This document shows positions 12,261 through 23,187 of a stretch of 64,000 bases of DNA, piece after piece. The DNA lies in contig JAQFWX010000013.1 of NCBI GenBank assembly GCA_027605045.1, positions 620,001 to 684,000 of the forward strand, read 5' to 3'. Every line of letters starts with the position of its first letter. The first letter of the stretch is position 1. The stretch comes from Phallus indusiatus (taxonomy: Eukaryota; Basidiomycota; Agaricomycetes; Phallales; Phallaceae). Below the pieces are notes generated by a model. The model was given only the letters and a program-made list of their open reading frames with translations. It ran no database searches and was not told the origin of the DNA. A program made the translations under genes and the position numbers.

Positions 12261-14091
12261 TCACACATACTTGACTTTTTTCCCACTTAATCGGCTTTTC
12301 AGAACTGCCACGCTCAAACCTTCAGGAAGAGAAGAAGATACCATCGTCGTCTCTTCGCCTTCAAGCCCTCGCTTCAATATCTTATTGACGGATGGTGTGA
12401 AAGGCTCTGGGAAAGCAGGCAGACCTGCAGTATCCGCAGCTCTTTCAGATTCCTCTGTTGCCGAAGCTGAAGCTGGAGCCAGCGATGTTCCAAGTATTCC
12501 AGTGGAGACGTTTTTTCTTTTGACAGGAGTGGCTGGCGGAACCGGGGGCAAGCTAGAGATATCATTCTCCTGAGAAGCGAGGGTAGTTGGAGGTGGAGGA
12601 CCCGGAAGCTTTGGCTCCGCGCTGTTAACATCAGTGAGAGATTGTTGAACAGTCTTCTCTACTTCTCCGGCGGCCGCTTCATCGTCCTTCATATTACCAG
12701 GATTTTTGGGAAGCTTCTTAGGGGATATTTGAACAGGATCGGCCGGAGAATGCAGAGCCAGAAACCACCTGAGCATACCGCGCTGAACACCCAAATCTCC
12801 TGCGGCCAGTAAAAAACACACGCACTACAAAATACAATAGAAAAGCACACTTACCCACGGGAAGAATATCTGGCCTCCTAAGCGAAAATATGGCAAACAT
12901 GTCGACTGTAAAATCATGATTCGCGGATTTAGTTTAGTCTCGAGTCAAGGGAGACTAATCAGTACCTGTCCACTATGTTTGTAATGCACCATGTTCAAAT
13001 TATCAGCGCATCTCCTTCTTCCAGCCAGACTGGCACTTACACGACCGATTCCCCTTACTTCAATGAGAAGCCTAGCCAGCTCTTCATCATCCGCTTCCAG
13101 CAGCCTCTTAGTGGTCAAACGCCCATCCGCGAAACGGGATGCCAGATCCTTGACTAAAAGAGAGAACAAGCAAAGAAATTTGAAATGATTAAAGGTACAC
13201 AAGGAAATATAGCATCGAAAAGAGCGCTAAAATGGTACCATATTCTGCTTTGCGGGTACTAAGCCCGGCGGATTTCAAAACGTCAATCTCACTCTCAGCC
13301 ACTTGCTGCGCTGTCGGAAAAAGCTCCTGAGGTACTTTTACTCCTTCGCTTTTTTTTTTGATACACGATATGAGATAACGAGAGGACAGAAAACGTAACT
13401 GCTTTGCACACCTTGACCCTGCTGGAGGTAGCTTCTCAGGTAAATGGGGGTAATATAGCCGAATGAATCTATGTGTTATAGAACGGGCTGCAAGCCAAGA
13501 TATTTGTTGGCCCCTTACGGCAATCCGTTAATAGATGTTTTTAGGTTTCGTCGGACTAGATTTTGACGTTTGCTCACAATATAGAAGTTGTCAAGGTTCT
13601 AGAAAAGAACAGGGTTTAATTCAAACCGACAAGAAAAAGTAACAGTCCTAAACGAAATGGGACACCAACCGGAAAGGATCGACCTTTTCCAAATGTTGAA
13701 AGGGGCGGCAAGGTAGTTTATCAAATATGTCTCGGAACCTTGAATCAGCATTTATCAGATGTTCCCTGGCTGCCTCAAACGAGAAACAAAGAGCTGCAGG
13801 AAGAACAAGAACATCTTGGGCATCAGAATCAGACTGAAGAAAAATCACGCTGTTAACAGCAGTGGATTCAGGGATGTCTATTCGTGGTTTCTTGACAGGA
13901 CTTGTGCTTGAAACAGCGTCTTCTGGTATTTCTCCCAGTGGTTGAGATTCTGAGTCGTCTTCGGCCCCGACGGGGACTTTCCTCCGTTTGCCATTGGTGG
14001 GTTTTGAAGTCATCGCACGGACTGCATTTGGGTGAACTACCGCGTTTATTGCAGTTGAAAGAGCCTTTTTCATTGAGCGCGTGGTGGGCAT
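12261..14091 (-). CDS. MAG1: DNA-3-methyladenine glycosylase (HhH-GPD, AlkA/Mag1-like)
   Basis: Base-excision repair enzyme that removes alkylated purines. The start at 14091 (MPTTRSMKKALSTAINAV) precedes a basic, low-complexity nuclear-type N-terminus. The glycosylase domain begins at FRDIFDKLPCRPFQHLEKVD. Splicing then gives TLTTSILGQQISWLAARSI, the family hallmark, followed by the second half: VKDLASRFADGRLTTKRLL, the hairpin VRGIGRWTVDMFAIFSLRRP and DILPVGDLGVQ with the catalytic Asp after VG. The WT of the hairpin is supplied by a 7-nt microexon at 12966-12972. The last exon (from about 12807) carries a Pro/Ser/Ala-rich, acidic C-terminal tail of about 160 residues, much longer than in yeast Mag1. 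The gene lies next to the WOPR-like gene on the same strand. Confidence 0.92.
12966..12972 (-). other. 7-nt microexon (TGGACAG) of the glycosylase gene
   Basis: The upstream intron ends in ACATAG and the downstream intron begins GTACTGATT, leaving TGGACAG between them. It joins GIGR to VDMFAIF, giving GIGRWTVDMF, exactly the residues the family has in the helix-hairpin-helix. Without it the frame is lost. Confidence 0.8.
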
Positions 14092-14540
14092 TTTCAGTGT
14101 TTTAGACAAGCAACAAAAAAAAAGGTGGAATTATATGATGGGCGGTTATGATCGGTTACAAATACGGGCGTCTTATGGTTAGGCTTACAAATAGTGAAAT
14201 TACCATATTGGTACGAGACGGGCGCTATGCTGCATCCCAGCTAATTTCACGCTCATTACTAGAGATTTAGGAAATACTTATAGTCTATCGTGTTTAATGA
14301 CTATCATCACAATCTGTATATCCCGTATATCTTCAACAAGTTTAGGATAGCTTGAAAAGCATCCTTACTTATCGTACAGCAACACAAAGATCAAGCAGCT
14401 GCCCCAAACGTCACATCATGGTGAGTGGTGCTGTGGCATCTACACTGTTCTTTACTAAAATACCCCCTCCCAAGAAAAGAGAAAGAAAAGGAAACTAATT
14501 CATATCAGATAGGTAATAGATGAAATCAAGAATGTAGGAT

Positions 14541-15475
14541 CTAAGCAAATAGATGCTTTCTGCCCCGCAGTGGTATCTCCTCTTTTGCAACTGATGAAGT
14601 TGAGTACGTCGAGTCCTGGCAAGAGTTGACGGATCAAACCAGGCGGAAGAAGCTTGTGAAATGATTGGTACTTTACCTGCGTCTCTGCGCTGACTCCCCT
14701 CTCGTATCCGTATTTTTCGTATCTCTCGTAATAGCAAGCAGGTACTGTCATCGGACTCGCCTGAATGTCCTCCTCCGACTGGTACATGGGTGACTCAATA
14801 TTGTCATTTTCACTGAAGTAGTAGGCGTGTGGATAGTACTGAAGACCTAAGCGGTGAATGACTTGTTTTGCAGGGAGATATTGGTCACTGGAATAGGCAA
14901 TAAGACGTCCTCTTTGGCCGCCGGGAAGAGGCACTGAATACTTGCGCATTCCATCACCCTCATACGCCGCTGCAAATTTGTTGAATGTTTCCCGACGATC
15001 ACCTAGGGTGAGATAATAGTGGATTTCAGTTGGGGGAAAGAGAGAAGTGGTAATGATAGGCAATTAGAGAAGAAGAAAAAAAAGTGGTGCCAAGGGCTGT
15101 TTGTGTGTGTGTGTCATGTGCCAAAAGACGGGGAACCTACCCCAGTCTCTACCGTCCTTGTATATTGTGAGGCCTTCGACGACTACGACATTTCCGGGCG
15201 CAGCGAGCTTCAGTCTCTGACGCACAGTCAGATTATTCGGGATAGGCTTGATGTAGCCCATTTGATAGGCCGTAAGCAATGCGTCGATGTCTTCTTTGTC
15301 ATCTATCCGAACACTAAATAGTGCGAGGGCGCAAACATGTCATTAAGAGAAAGAGAGCGAAAAAAAAAACGCAGCAGCCAATAGAATATAAAGGAAAATG
15401 ATCAAAACAAAACAAAGCATAAAGCCATGAAAGAACTTACCCAGAGAAAGAGGCCGACACTGGAAGCTCACTCAT
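14541..15475 (-). CDS. Divergent WOPR / Gti1-Pac2-like regulator
   Basis: Exon 1 (15475-15441) encodes MSELPVSASFSG. Exon 2 (15313-15141) gives VRIDDKEDIDALLTAYQMG, a loop with LTVRQRLKLAAPGNVVVV and YKDGRDWG. Exon 3 (from 15002) gives DRRETFNKFAAAY, RKYSVPLP, RLIAYSSDQYLP and YYPHAYYFSE. The order (helix ending near IDALLTAYQ, then R.RL..GNVVVV, then the DGR.WG signature, then an aromatic Y/K patch) matches WOPR-domain proteins related to Gti1/Pac2/Wor1, which control morphology and virulence genes in fungi. Conservation outside DGRDWG is low, so I call it divergent. Splicing out 14672-14609 would end the protein at 14541; unspliced, the frame ends at 14500. Function is inferred from similarity alone. 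Confidence 0.6.
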
Positions 15476-15761
15476 ACCTAGCTATTTGCATGCACAACAG
15501 AAAAAAGAAAAAAATATACAAGCAACGGTTATGGGCAAGGCCGTTTGCATCCATTCTTCTTTGGCGTGTTTTCGCTTATACTCCAAGGCTATCCTGTTTA
15601 AAAAAAATTATTTAAACTCTGTTTTGATTGGGGCCTCGGCCATTTCAGCGGAGTTCTAAATTAAATAGCGCACTTTGGTCGCGTAAACGTTTTGCTGTCG
15701 TCGTCGTCTTTCTTGCGCCCACCGTGGAGGGTTACATTTATTGAACGTAGTAGTCGGGCAC

Positions 15762-18700
15762 ATGAGCCTGTGCCGCTATGGAGCGTTTACAGCGACGCTG
15801 AATCGACCAACCAAGCCATGCGCACTCAAATATCCGAGAATTCGTCGCAGAATACAATATGTATCTCGCAGCTGGTTGGCTCGTTGTAATCGGGCCGGGT
15901 GTGCACCTGTCAGTGTCCTATCGAGTAAGCGCTGTGCATGAAGAAGTTTTGCTGTTTTATTTATTTTATTTTTTTTACGACATTTGCCAATTCACTAACA
16001 GCAACTTCAACTCTAAAATCTTTTCAAGGTTTGATTAGATGCTCTGCTATCGTAATACTGGGACTCTCGACTGTCGCTCTGACTAATACTGTCACGGTCT
16101 ACAATGACCCGGACTCGGACATTGACTCTAAATCACTAATCTCCTCCTCATCTTCCCCCTCATCTTCATCCCCCAACCCTGCACTACTTGCCAGTGATTC
16201 GAAAGACAACAACAAGACACAGGAACGCCTTGAAAAGGTACGTCTCGTGTGTCCAAACGTTCTCTCGTAATCCTTCTCTGATGACATCATCTTTTACGTC
16301 CTAGAATATTTCAGCACCTTCTAAAGAAGACCCTATTGTGAGAGTTCTCTTGCCAACTTGGATTCAACTCGGCTTTCCTTCCCTTTATAGAACTCAAATT
16401 CATTATCATCGTGGCATGGCCTTGACTTTCTGACATCCTCCCTTCCAATCAATACCAATTTCCTCTCTGACACTTTGTCCTCGTGGTCGTGGTCGCCTTC
16501 CCTTCGCCTCTCTGGGATACAGGAAAGATTTTCTGCCTTGTTTCTCGAACTCGGTTTGGGTCCCGGTTCTCTCTATTCGGAAATTATCAAGGAAAATCCC
16601 GACGTTCTTCTCCACCCCGAATGTGAATGGGACGCTCAAGTGCGCCTCGGCGATGAATTGTGTCTTTCCGAGCAAGCGTTCCTCAAGGAACGTAAACGAA
16701 AAATGAGGTTGGCGTTTGCCGAGTTTATAGGCGTTCCACTTGATCAAGTACACGAGGACGACATACCCATAGTTGCTGTCGCTGGCTCGGGTGGAGGTAT
16801 TTCCCTTCCCTATTCGGCCCCTTCGAAAGGCTGGAATCATATACACTGAAATAAATCACATTTTTTTCTTTCTTTTTATTTTTCGCAGGCTATCGGGCAA
16901 TGCTCAACACTATTGGCTCGCTAGCAGCCTGTGAATCTGCAGGCCTGCTGAGCTGCATCACCTACACAGCTGGAATCTCAGGCTCCTGTTGGGCACTAGG
17001 AACAATATACTCTGGCGTTGCCGGCTCAAGTAACCCTGCAGATGCAGGTCAACATGTCAAAGAGCGGATCAGTCTCAGTTATTTAGATATGGCAACTTTA
17101 GAAGCTCTAATTACGCCTCCAACAAATAAGGTTTTTTTCCCTTTTGTTTTGTCGACTCCACTCGACATATGCATCAAAAACACTTACCAAGTGCTATTGT
17201 TTTTTTTTTTGAATTTCCTTCCAGTATCTTTTGACCGGCCTCCTGAGAAAGGCCGCTGGTGAATTTGGTTCAGTGTCCTTGGTCGATCTCTATGGAACTT
17301 TTGTTTCGTCACGGATCTTTGTTCCTTCGGATCTGGACAAAATTGACATTCGCCATACGTCTCTGCATCGGTTCAGAGAGAAGATTGATGATGGGTCACT
17401 ACCACTTCCCATCTTCACTGCGTTGCAACATGGTGAATGATTTCAATAAAATGAATTTTTTTTCTCTATTTCACGTTCATTGATGCAAGCTGTTTTGTAG
17501 TCATCCTTCAAAACGATAATGATAAAGCTACGAAAACAATGACTCTAAAGGACCCTGTAAACATGGATGATAAAATCCCAGATCAACTTGAAGTAAACGG
17601 CTCTAGTCGATGGCTATGGTATGAATTCACGCCGTACGAAGTGGGTTGTGACGAACTAGGAGGTAGTCGAGCCTTTTCTATTTGTTTGAGGGTCAGCTCC
17701 TAAGCCGAATTTCAGCGTGGATACCATCTTGGGCTCTTGGAAGGCCGTTTATGAACGGCAAAAACCTCGACAGACGAGTAAGTAAATTACTTCATCTATT
17801 CTCTTTTCACCCCTCTTTTTTTTGAAGGGACATTGATACACCCATGTATAGCCCGAAATGAGCTTCATGTTACTTTCTGGGTAAGGGACAATAATACAAC
17901 ATCCACGCTATTGGCTACTGATTTTCAAAAAAAAAAAAACAGAATCTTCGCTTCGGCCTTTTGCGCTTCATTAAAAGTATCTACCATTGCGCAGTTACGC
18001 AATAACATATTCATTTCACTAATAAACTCTCGCCCTTTAGCACTATTTTGCCGAAATTAGGCCAACACTACGTCTTCTCCCTACCCAATTATATCAGTGG
18101 CTTGAAGATATAATCACTGAGAATGAACGGGATCTAGGCCTCATTCACCCTGTTTTACCTAGCGAGGTAAGGCTTAAACGTCAAACCAACGGTCTGAAAA
18201 TACGTTCATTTACAATTGATTGATGAAGGTGCCCAACTTTATGAAAGGCCTAGTTCTTCCATCAGGCAGTCCTGAGAACGTCACAACCAAGGACACGCTT
18301 GGCTTTTTTGTAAGTTCTGTTTCACCTGAGAACAATCAAGTCTGACTCGTTTGAGATAGGATGCTGGTGGTTAGTGAAGACAATTATTATTAAATTCTGT
18401 CCTGGCTGCGTGAATAATGACGAAACAATCATAGCGGAGTTGAATATTCCATATTACCCCTTACTACGAAGAAATGTCGATTGCATCATTGCTCTCGATG
18501 CTAGTGCGGATTCTCAGGTACATCATATCTATGCGCTTTAAGGCTGTTCAAGCCTGGCACCTGCCAAGAGGTTTTGCGCATGGCGTCCAAGACACTGAAC
18601 TATTTTTTATCTAGGATTTATGGTTCAAACGCGCAGAAGGTTTGTCCGAGTATGATTCTCTGTCCAACATCATGACCGCATTCCCCAAACACGTACAGAA

Positions 18701-19416
18701 TTGGCCGTAAAACGTGGTTTATCAACTTGGCCGCGAGGGGCGAGCTGGCCAACTCGTCTTACAACCACTTCATCAACAAAAGATATCAAGGCTGAGGAAA
18801 CTATTGCTGAAGATCCGGAAGCCGCCAATATTGCCTTGGCAAAACAACAAGAGTCGGAAGTCTTACAACAAACAGAAAGAGAATTCGGTACGGATAAACA
18901 AAAAGGTTCGTAGTTGACGACAATAGTGTTGTCCCTTCTTTTCTGAAGACCTTCATTCATTTACAAGACTTAGAATCTCCTCCACCGCCCTCTTCCGCCA
19001 GTTCATGTGAAGTGTGGATTGGGGCAACAGGAACCGATGGATCGGAATCTTCATCACGATTGGATGACTTGGAAGAAGAAGAGCTTTCGCAACGAGATGG
19101 AATCGGGATCGTCTATGTACCACTTGTCCCAAATTCGGCAATTCCTGATTTTGATCCGTCCTCAATTTCAACCTGGCGCAGAGAAGTTCTGCCCGACGAA
19201 AGTCAAAATTTACTTGATATAGCACAGGTAACTGCTTCTAAAGATCTTTTTTTTTTCAAAAAAAAAAAAGTTGTTAATGATCACCAGGCTAATATGAATG
19301 ATGGAATGCCTAAAATCAAACGACTGCTGACAGCGATGTGGAAACGCAAAAGAGCGGAGCGTATTCATAATAATGATTCTGCACGGGAGCCGAAGGAAAA
19401 TTACTTTGACGGGTAA
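15762..19416 (+). CDS. Cytosolic phospholipase A2-like lipase (PLA2_B) with N-terminal membrane anchor
   Basis: About 16 exons give a protein near 800 residues. The N-terminus MSLCRYGAFTATLNRP is Arg-rich with few acids (RIRRR, SRSWLARC) and is followed by one hydrophobic segment (AIVILGLSTVALTNTVTV) and a Ser-rich linker. The catalytic domain follows: PIVAVAGSGGGYRAMLNTIG (oxyanion glycines), TAGISGSCWALGT (nucleophile Ser in GxSGS), WYEFTPYEVGCDELGAWIP, RRPEMSFMLLSG, then DAGAELNIPYYPLL and IIALDASADSQDLW with the second catalytic Asp. The start gives the only ATG in frame with the basic leader. The leader plus a membrane segment suggests a mitochondrial or other organelle membrane location (inference). 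A 10-nt exon at 18360-18369 encodes the DAG motif. The C-terminal 130 residues are acidic, then Lys/Arg-rich. Confidence 0.93.
18360..18369 (+). other. 10-nt microexon (GATGCTGGTG) of the phospholipase gene
   Basis: Flanked by an acceptor ending GAGATAG and a donor starting GTTAGTGAAG. It supplies Asp-Ala-Gly between LGFF and the exon beginning AELNIPYY, restoring the F-DAG segment expected before the catalytic Asp region of cPLA2-type enzymes. Confidence 0.7.
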
Positions 19417-19914
19417 GGTGAACAATGTTTTGGTTTTTGGTCTCATTCGTAAGGCATTATAAATTACAACATTATGTATGTAACAAACAAGCTATGTGAT
19501 AGGTCCATAAAGTATCTGCAGTTGATATGTACAAAATAATACAACATGATTGATAAACGTTAAGATATAAAAATTGGTGGGATTACAAGACAAGTCAAAA
19601 AGACACAGGATGAGGATATGGTAGAAAGGTAAGTAGGATCGATTCGGATACAATAATGCGCGAAAAGGGAATAACACTTAAACTAGATTACTGTTAAGCC
19701 GTTAGACAAGGATAACACATAACATCCTTGACTGATATCAAAAGCTTTCAGGCCCAATGGATCATAGTGATAAAAACGTTAAATGTGGAATGCTGAGACG
19801 ATGCAAAAATTGTGAGAAAAAAAATAAGCAAAGGAAAAGTTTAAAATCACAAGGGAAAAAAACCGAAAAAAACCATCATAGAGTTACATGACAGAACCTC
19901 GGAGTAATCTCTCT
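19417..19914. other. Convergent intergenic region
   Basis: AT-rich spacer between the phospholipase stop and the kinase stop (convergent genes). It would contain both 3' untranslated regions. No open frame worth reporting. Confidence 0.6.
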
Positions 19915-21774
19915 TCAGTTAAGGTTGAGATACTCCGAGCGCAACCACGGGTGCGCTTTGACTTCCGCAATTGTGATCCTCGTCATTGGATTAGTATCGA
20001 GGCAACGCGTCAACAGATTATAACACGAGCTCGAAATGACGACGCCAGGTGCCTTGGACTTGCTACTGGAATAATTGGCGGACCACTGGGGGGATGGATT
20101 ACCTCCGTAACGGAAAATCTCTTCCATGGGGGTAGACTCTTCTTCGTCTTCTGTCAAAATTCTACAGCCATTGGGCAACCGCATGGTACCTTGTAAAATA
20201 TCTTCCTGAGTCGGGAAGACGTTTCGGCCTGTCAGGAGAAATCCGAGTAAAAGACCAAGCGACCATATCTCTATCGCGTCGACTTGATGATACTTGTTGG
20301 TCCGCGATAAAATCTCCGGAGGCGCGTATGCTAAAGTTCCCCTAAACTCCCGAAACCAAGGTCGTCGTCGTGGCGAGAATAGCGATTCTTCCGGCTCCGT
20401 TCTAATAGCTGAACCAAAATCAACAAGCTTGACGCGGTATTTGTTATCAATCAAGATATTCTCGTCTTTGATATCTCGATGATAGATTCCTAATCGATCC
20501 AAATAGTACACGACGTCCACGATTTGGCGGAAAATAAACCGTGCCTGAACTTCCGAGAAACGTTGGTGCTGTTCGATACATTCGAATAAATCATATGAGA
20601 GCTTCGGAATATTATTGCGGAATTTCAAGGGAGTAGAACCCGTTATCTTTGGAATTATCGGATTGGACGAGTGATTGGTATCTGATGATGATGCAGAGGA
20701 TGAAGAAGATAACGGTGAAGGACGGATGGTATCGTCATGATCAGTCATGAGGATATCGGACGAGTCGGAATCAAAATCCACGTGATAATTGGACACGCCA
20801 GCAGCGATAGTCGTTGACTCAGTCAAGACCGAGCTATCCATGGTATTGTCAGATAGAACGTTCAAAGATTTCTCCTCAGCAATTTTAGACGAATTGCTGG
20901 ACTTGCGACCACTCCAAGGTGATCCATGAAGTTCTTGGACCTGAAAGACGAAATTTTAGTATATCATCGATTGAATCGAGAAAAAAAAAGGTTTACTAAC
21001 CACGTAAAAATATATAGAATCTTGGAACAGCTCGATGAACTTGATTATTCCCGGATGATCCAAAGTACGAAGTAATTTCACTTCTACAGGTACTTCACCT
21101 AGTTCAGGATCATGACACCACCCCCAACTTGGAATTTTACGTTTCTCTACAAACTTGACCGCGACGTATTGGCTCGACGCGACGTCAATAGCGGTAACGA
21201 CGAATCCATAAGCCCCACTCCCAACTTCGGCACCGGGTGCATACTTGGAAACAAAAATCGCGTCCAAGATATGCCCCGGTGGGAAATGGGATGCATAGAG
21301 ACTGGCGTTCCAGGGATGCAGAACGGTACTGAGGGAGGTCTGGGCAGACCTATGATTCTTCCGAGCTACAAAATGTGGTTCTGAAATAGGGGAAGATATA
21401 GCGATAGACGGGGGAATGTGACGTGGCATTGTCTGACGAAAGACGAGCTTTGGCTTAAAGGCACGTGTCTTTGTGGCAGAAAAAGTAACGAGACTAGGGC
21501 GTGGAAGGAGTGTATTTGGTGGACTGGACTGCAGGTGGCGTTGTTGCTGGCTCATGCTATATAGAGGTATAGGGGACGAATCGGTTGGTGAGTCTCGAAG
21601 ATTGTTTTGTTCCGGGGGAGTATTATTCAGCATTGGTATTGTTTCCGTAGTAGAAAGGTGTTCGTAAGGAGTTGGAGAAGAAAGCTCTCGCGACGACCCC
21701 AGCTTAAGGAGATGCTTGTCTCTAGATTTTATACGTAGATTGCCTTTAATACGTAAATCCGAAAGATCTGGCAT
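19915..21774 (-). CDS. PAS-kinase-like serine/threonine protein kinase
   Basis: Two exons (21774-21001 and 20940-19915) give about 590 residues. After a Ser/Pro-rich N-terminus comes the kinase domain: GSGAYGFVVTAIDV (P-loop), VAVKFVEKRKIPSWGWCHD (catalytic Lys), GEVPVEVKLLRTLDHPGIIK, HRDIKDENILID (catalytic loop), VDFGSA (DFG), GTLAYAPPEIL and the terminal HPWL. The W...DP.LG..P.EV layout and the EL-HGSPW hinge match PAS kinases (yeast Psk1/Psk2), which control sugar and glycogen metabolism. Unlike those, there is no visible PAS domain. A Ser/Asp-rich insert of roughly 100 residues interrupts the domain between HGSPW and DLFECIEQHQRF. The substrate is unknown. Confidence 0.9.
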
Positions 21775-23187
21775 TTCGGTAATGCAGAATGAGTCGGTGG
21801 GTTTGGAGTTTCAAATACGGGTGGCCGGTGGGGTGAGAAAATGAGGAAAGTCTTGTCAAGATTAATGTAAGAAAGCACGTATAATATCTTGTGTGGCTCA
21901 GGCGTACCTGTTCAGGAGAGGATAGACCACAACCACGGAAAGAAACCGCGAGCAAACAGAATACAAATCGTGAGTGGTTGTGAAACAAGAAGCTAAAACC
22001 AGACATACAGGTATGAATGAACGAATTGCGTAGAGAAACCTATCTCGGATGCTAGTATGAGAACACAAGATGGTAGTTTGAAGGAAACAAGTTGTTGCAA
22101 TAGGGGAAGGGCGGTCAACCCCTCTTCATTCTCTGGACTTGCCGAAAGTAGTGGGCTTAGCGCCCGACATAACCAACGTTATCGAATGACCAATGATATC
22201 ATTATCATGCGTCAAAAAAGGGTTGATATTGCAGAATGAAATGATGACGAATGCATTTCAAAAAGATTCCACTTAGAGGAAGAGGAAACCTAAACATAAA
22301 AAAGTCGGAAAGGATACATATTTTCGCCGTTTCGTCTTGGGCCTTGGCACACTTGCAAACAAGTTTGTGAGTCTGATTTGGACGCTTCTTGTAAGTGGTA
22401 TATCTCTGGAGGAGTCTGACATAAACTAATTTCTGGAAAGATAGACTATATCTTACTCATGTCAAATTTACGTGGATCAATGATCGACATCCTTCTGAGT
22501 TTCCCACTGCTGCAACGCTGTCCCGAGCCTCCGAGCCTCCAACTTAATAAGCATTGTGCTATGACAAGCGTTGGGAGTTGGCTTCCGTAAATATGGATAA
22601 CTGACAGCTGCAATAATCTCTTCCATTATAACGGTCCGAGTTCGCCAATCCAATCCAGAATGCGCCGTCACTGTTGCAGAAAGGAGAGTTTGGACTGGGT
22701 TAGGGGCTCCAGTGTGCGAACCACGTGACGTCAATCACCTCAACTTCCGAACTCGGACTGTGGCAATTGTCAGCAGCCTGAGTGGTCACACAACTGAACG
22801 AAGCAAAACAAAACAAAACATCTGGCAAGGATATCATCGGGTTCTATATTCATTTCAATTGATTCCTAAAAGGCTCACTCGGATTTCAAGTTGTATATCA
22901 CGCACCGAAAACTATAGCGATATAAATTTAAAAGCATGGCACGGCCATTGCTGTTCTCCGCCGCGTGCGCGGCGAATAAAATCACTTGCGTAAATTTGTA
23001 CGCTGCTGTAAAATTTTCATATCCGCTATCGGATGGGCCACTTACAGTTCACAGAAAAGGCGAATCTGGTACGGCCTATTTGAATCGCACATATACCACC
23101 CACCTCAATATATAACCAGCAGAACAAACCCAGGTCTCTATTAGACCTATCATCCCCATAACCAAGTACCTACGTCCCACATGAAGG
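21775..23187. other. Intergenic region with a composite CACGTGACGTCA site
   Basis: Lies between the divergent kinase and sulfite exporter genes. A minus-strand frame at 22629-22477 (MEEIIAAVSYPYLRKPTPN...) is open for about 50 codons and might be part of a small gene, but no family is recognised and no upstream exon was found. At 22722-22733 an E-box CACGTG overlaps a perfect CRE palindrome TGACGTCA. Confidence 0.4.
22722..22733. promoter_or_regulatory. Overlapping E-box and CRE palindromes
   Basis: CACGTG (22722-22727) and TGACGTCA (22726-22733) overlap by two bases. In fungi such sites bind bHLH and bZIP (CREB/ATF-like) factors. The site is 455 bp upstream of the sulfite exporter start, so a role there is plausible but unproven. 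Confidence 0.4.
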
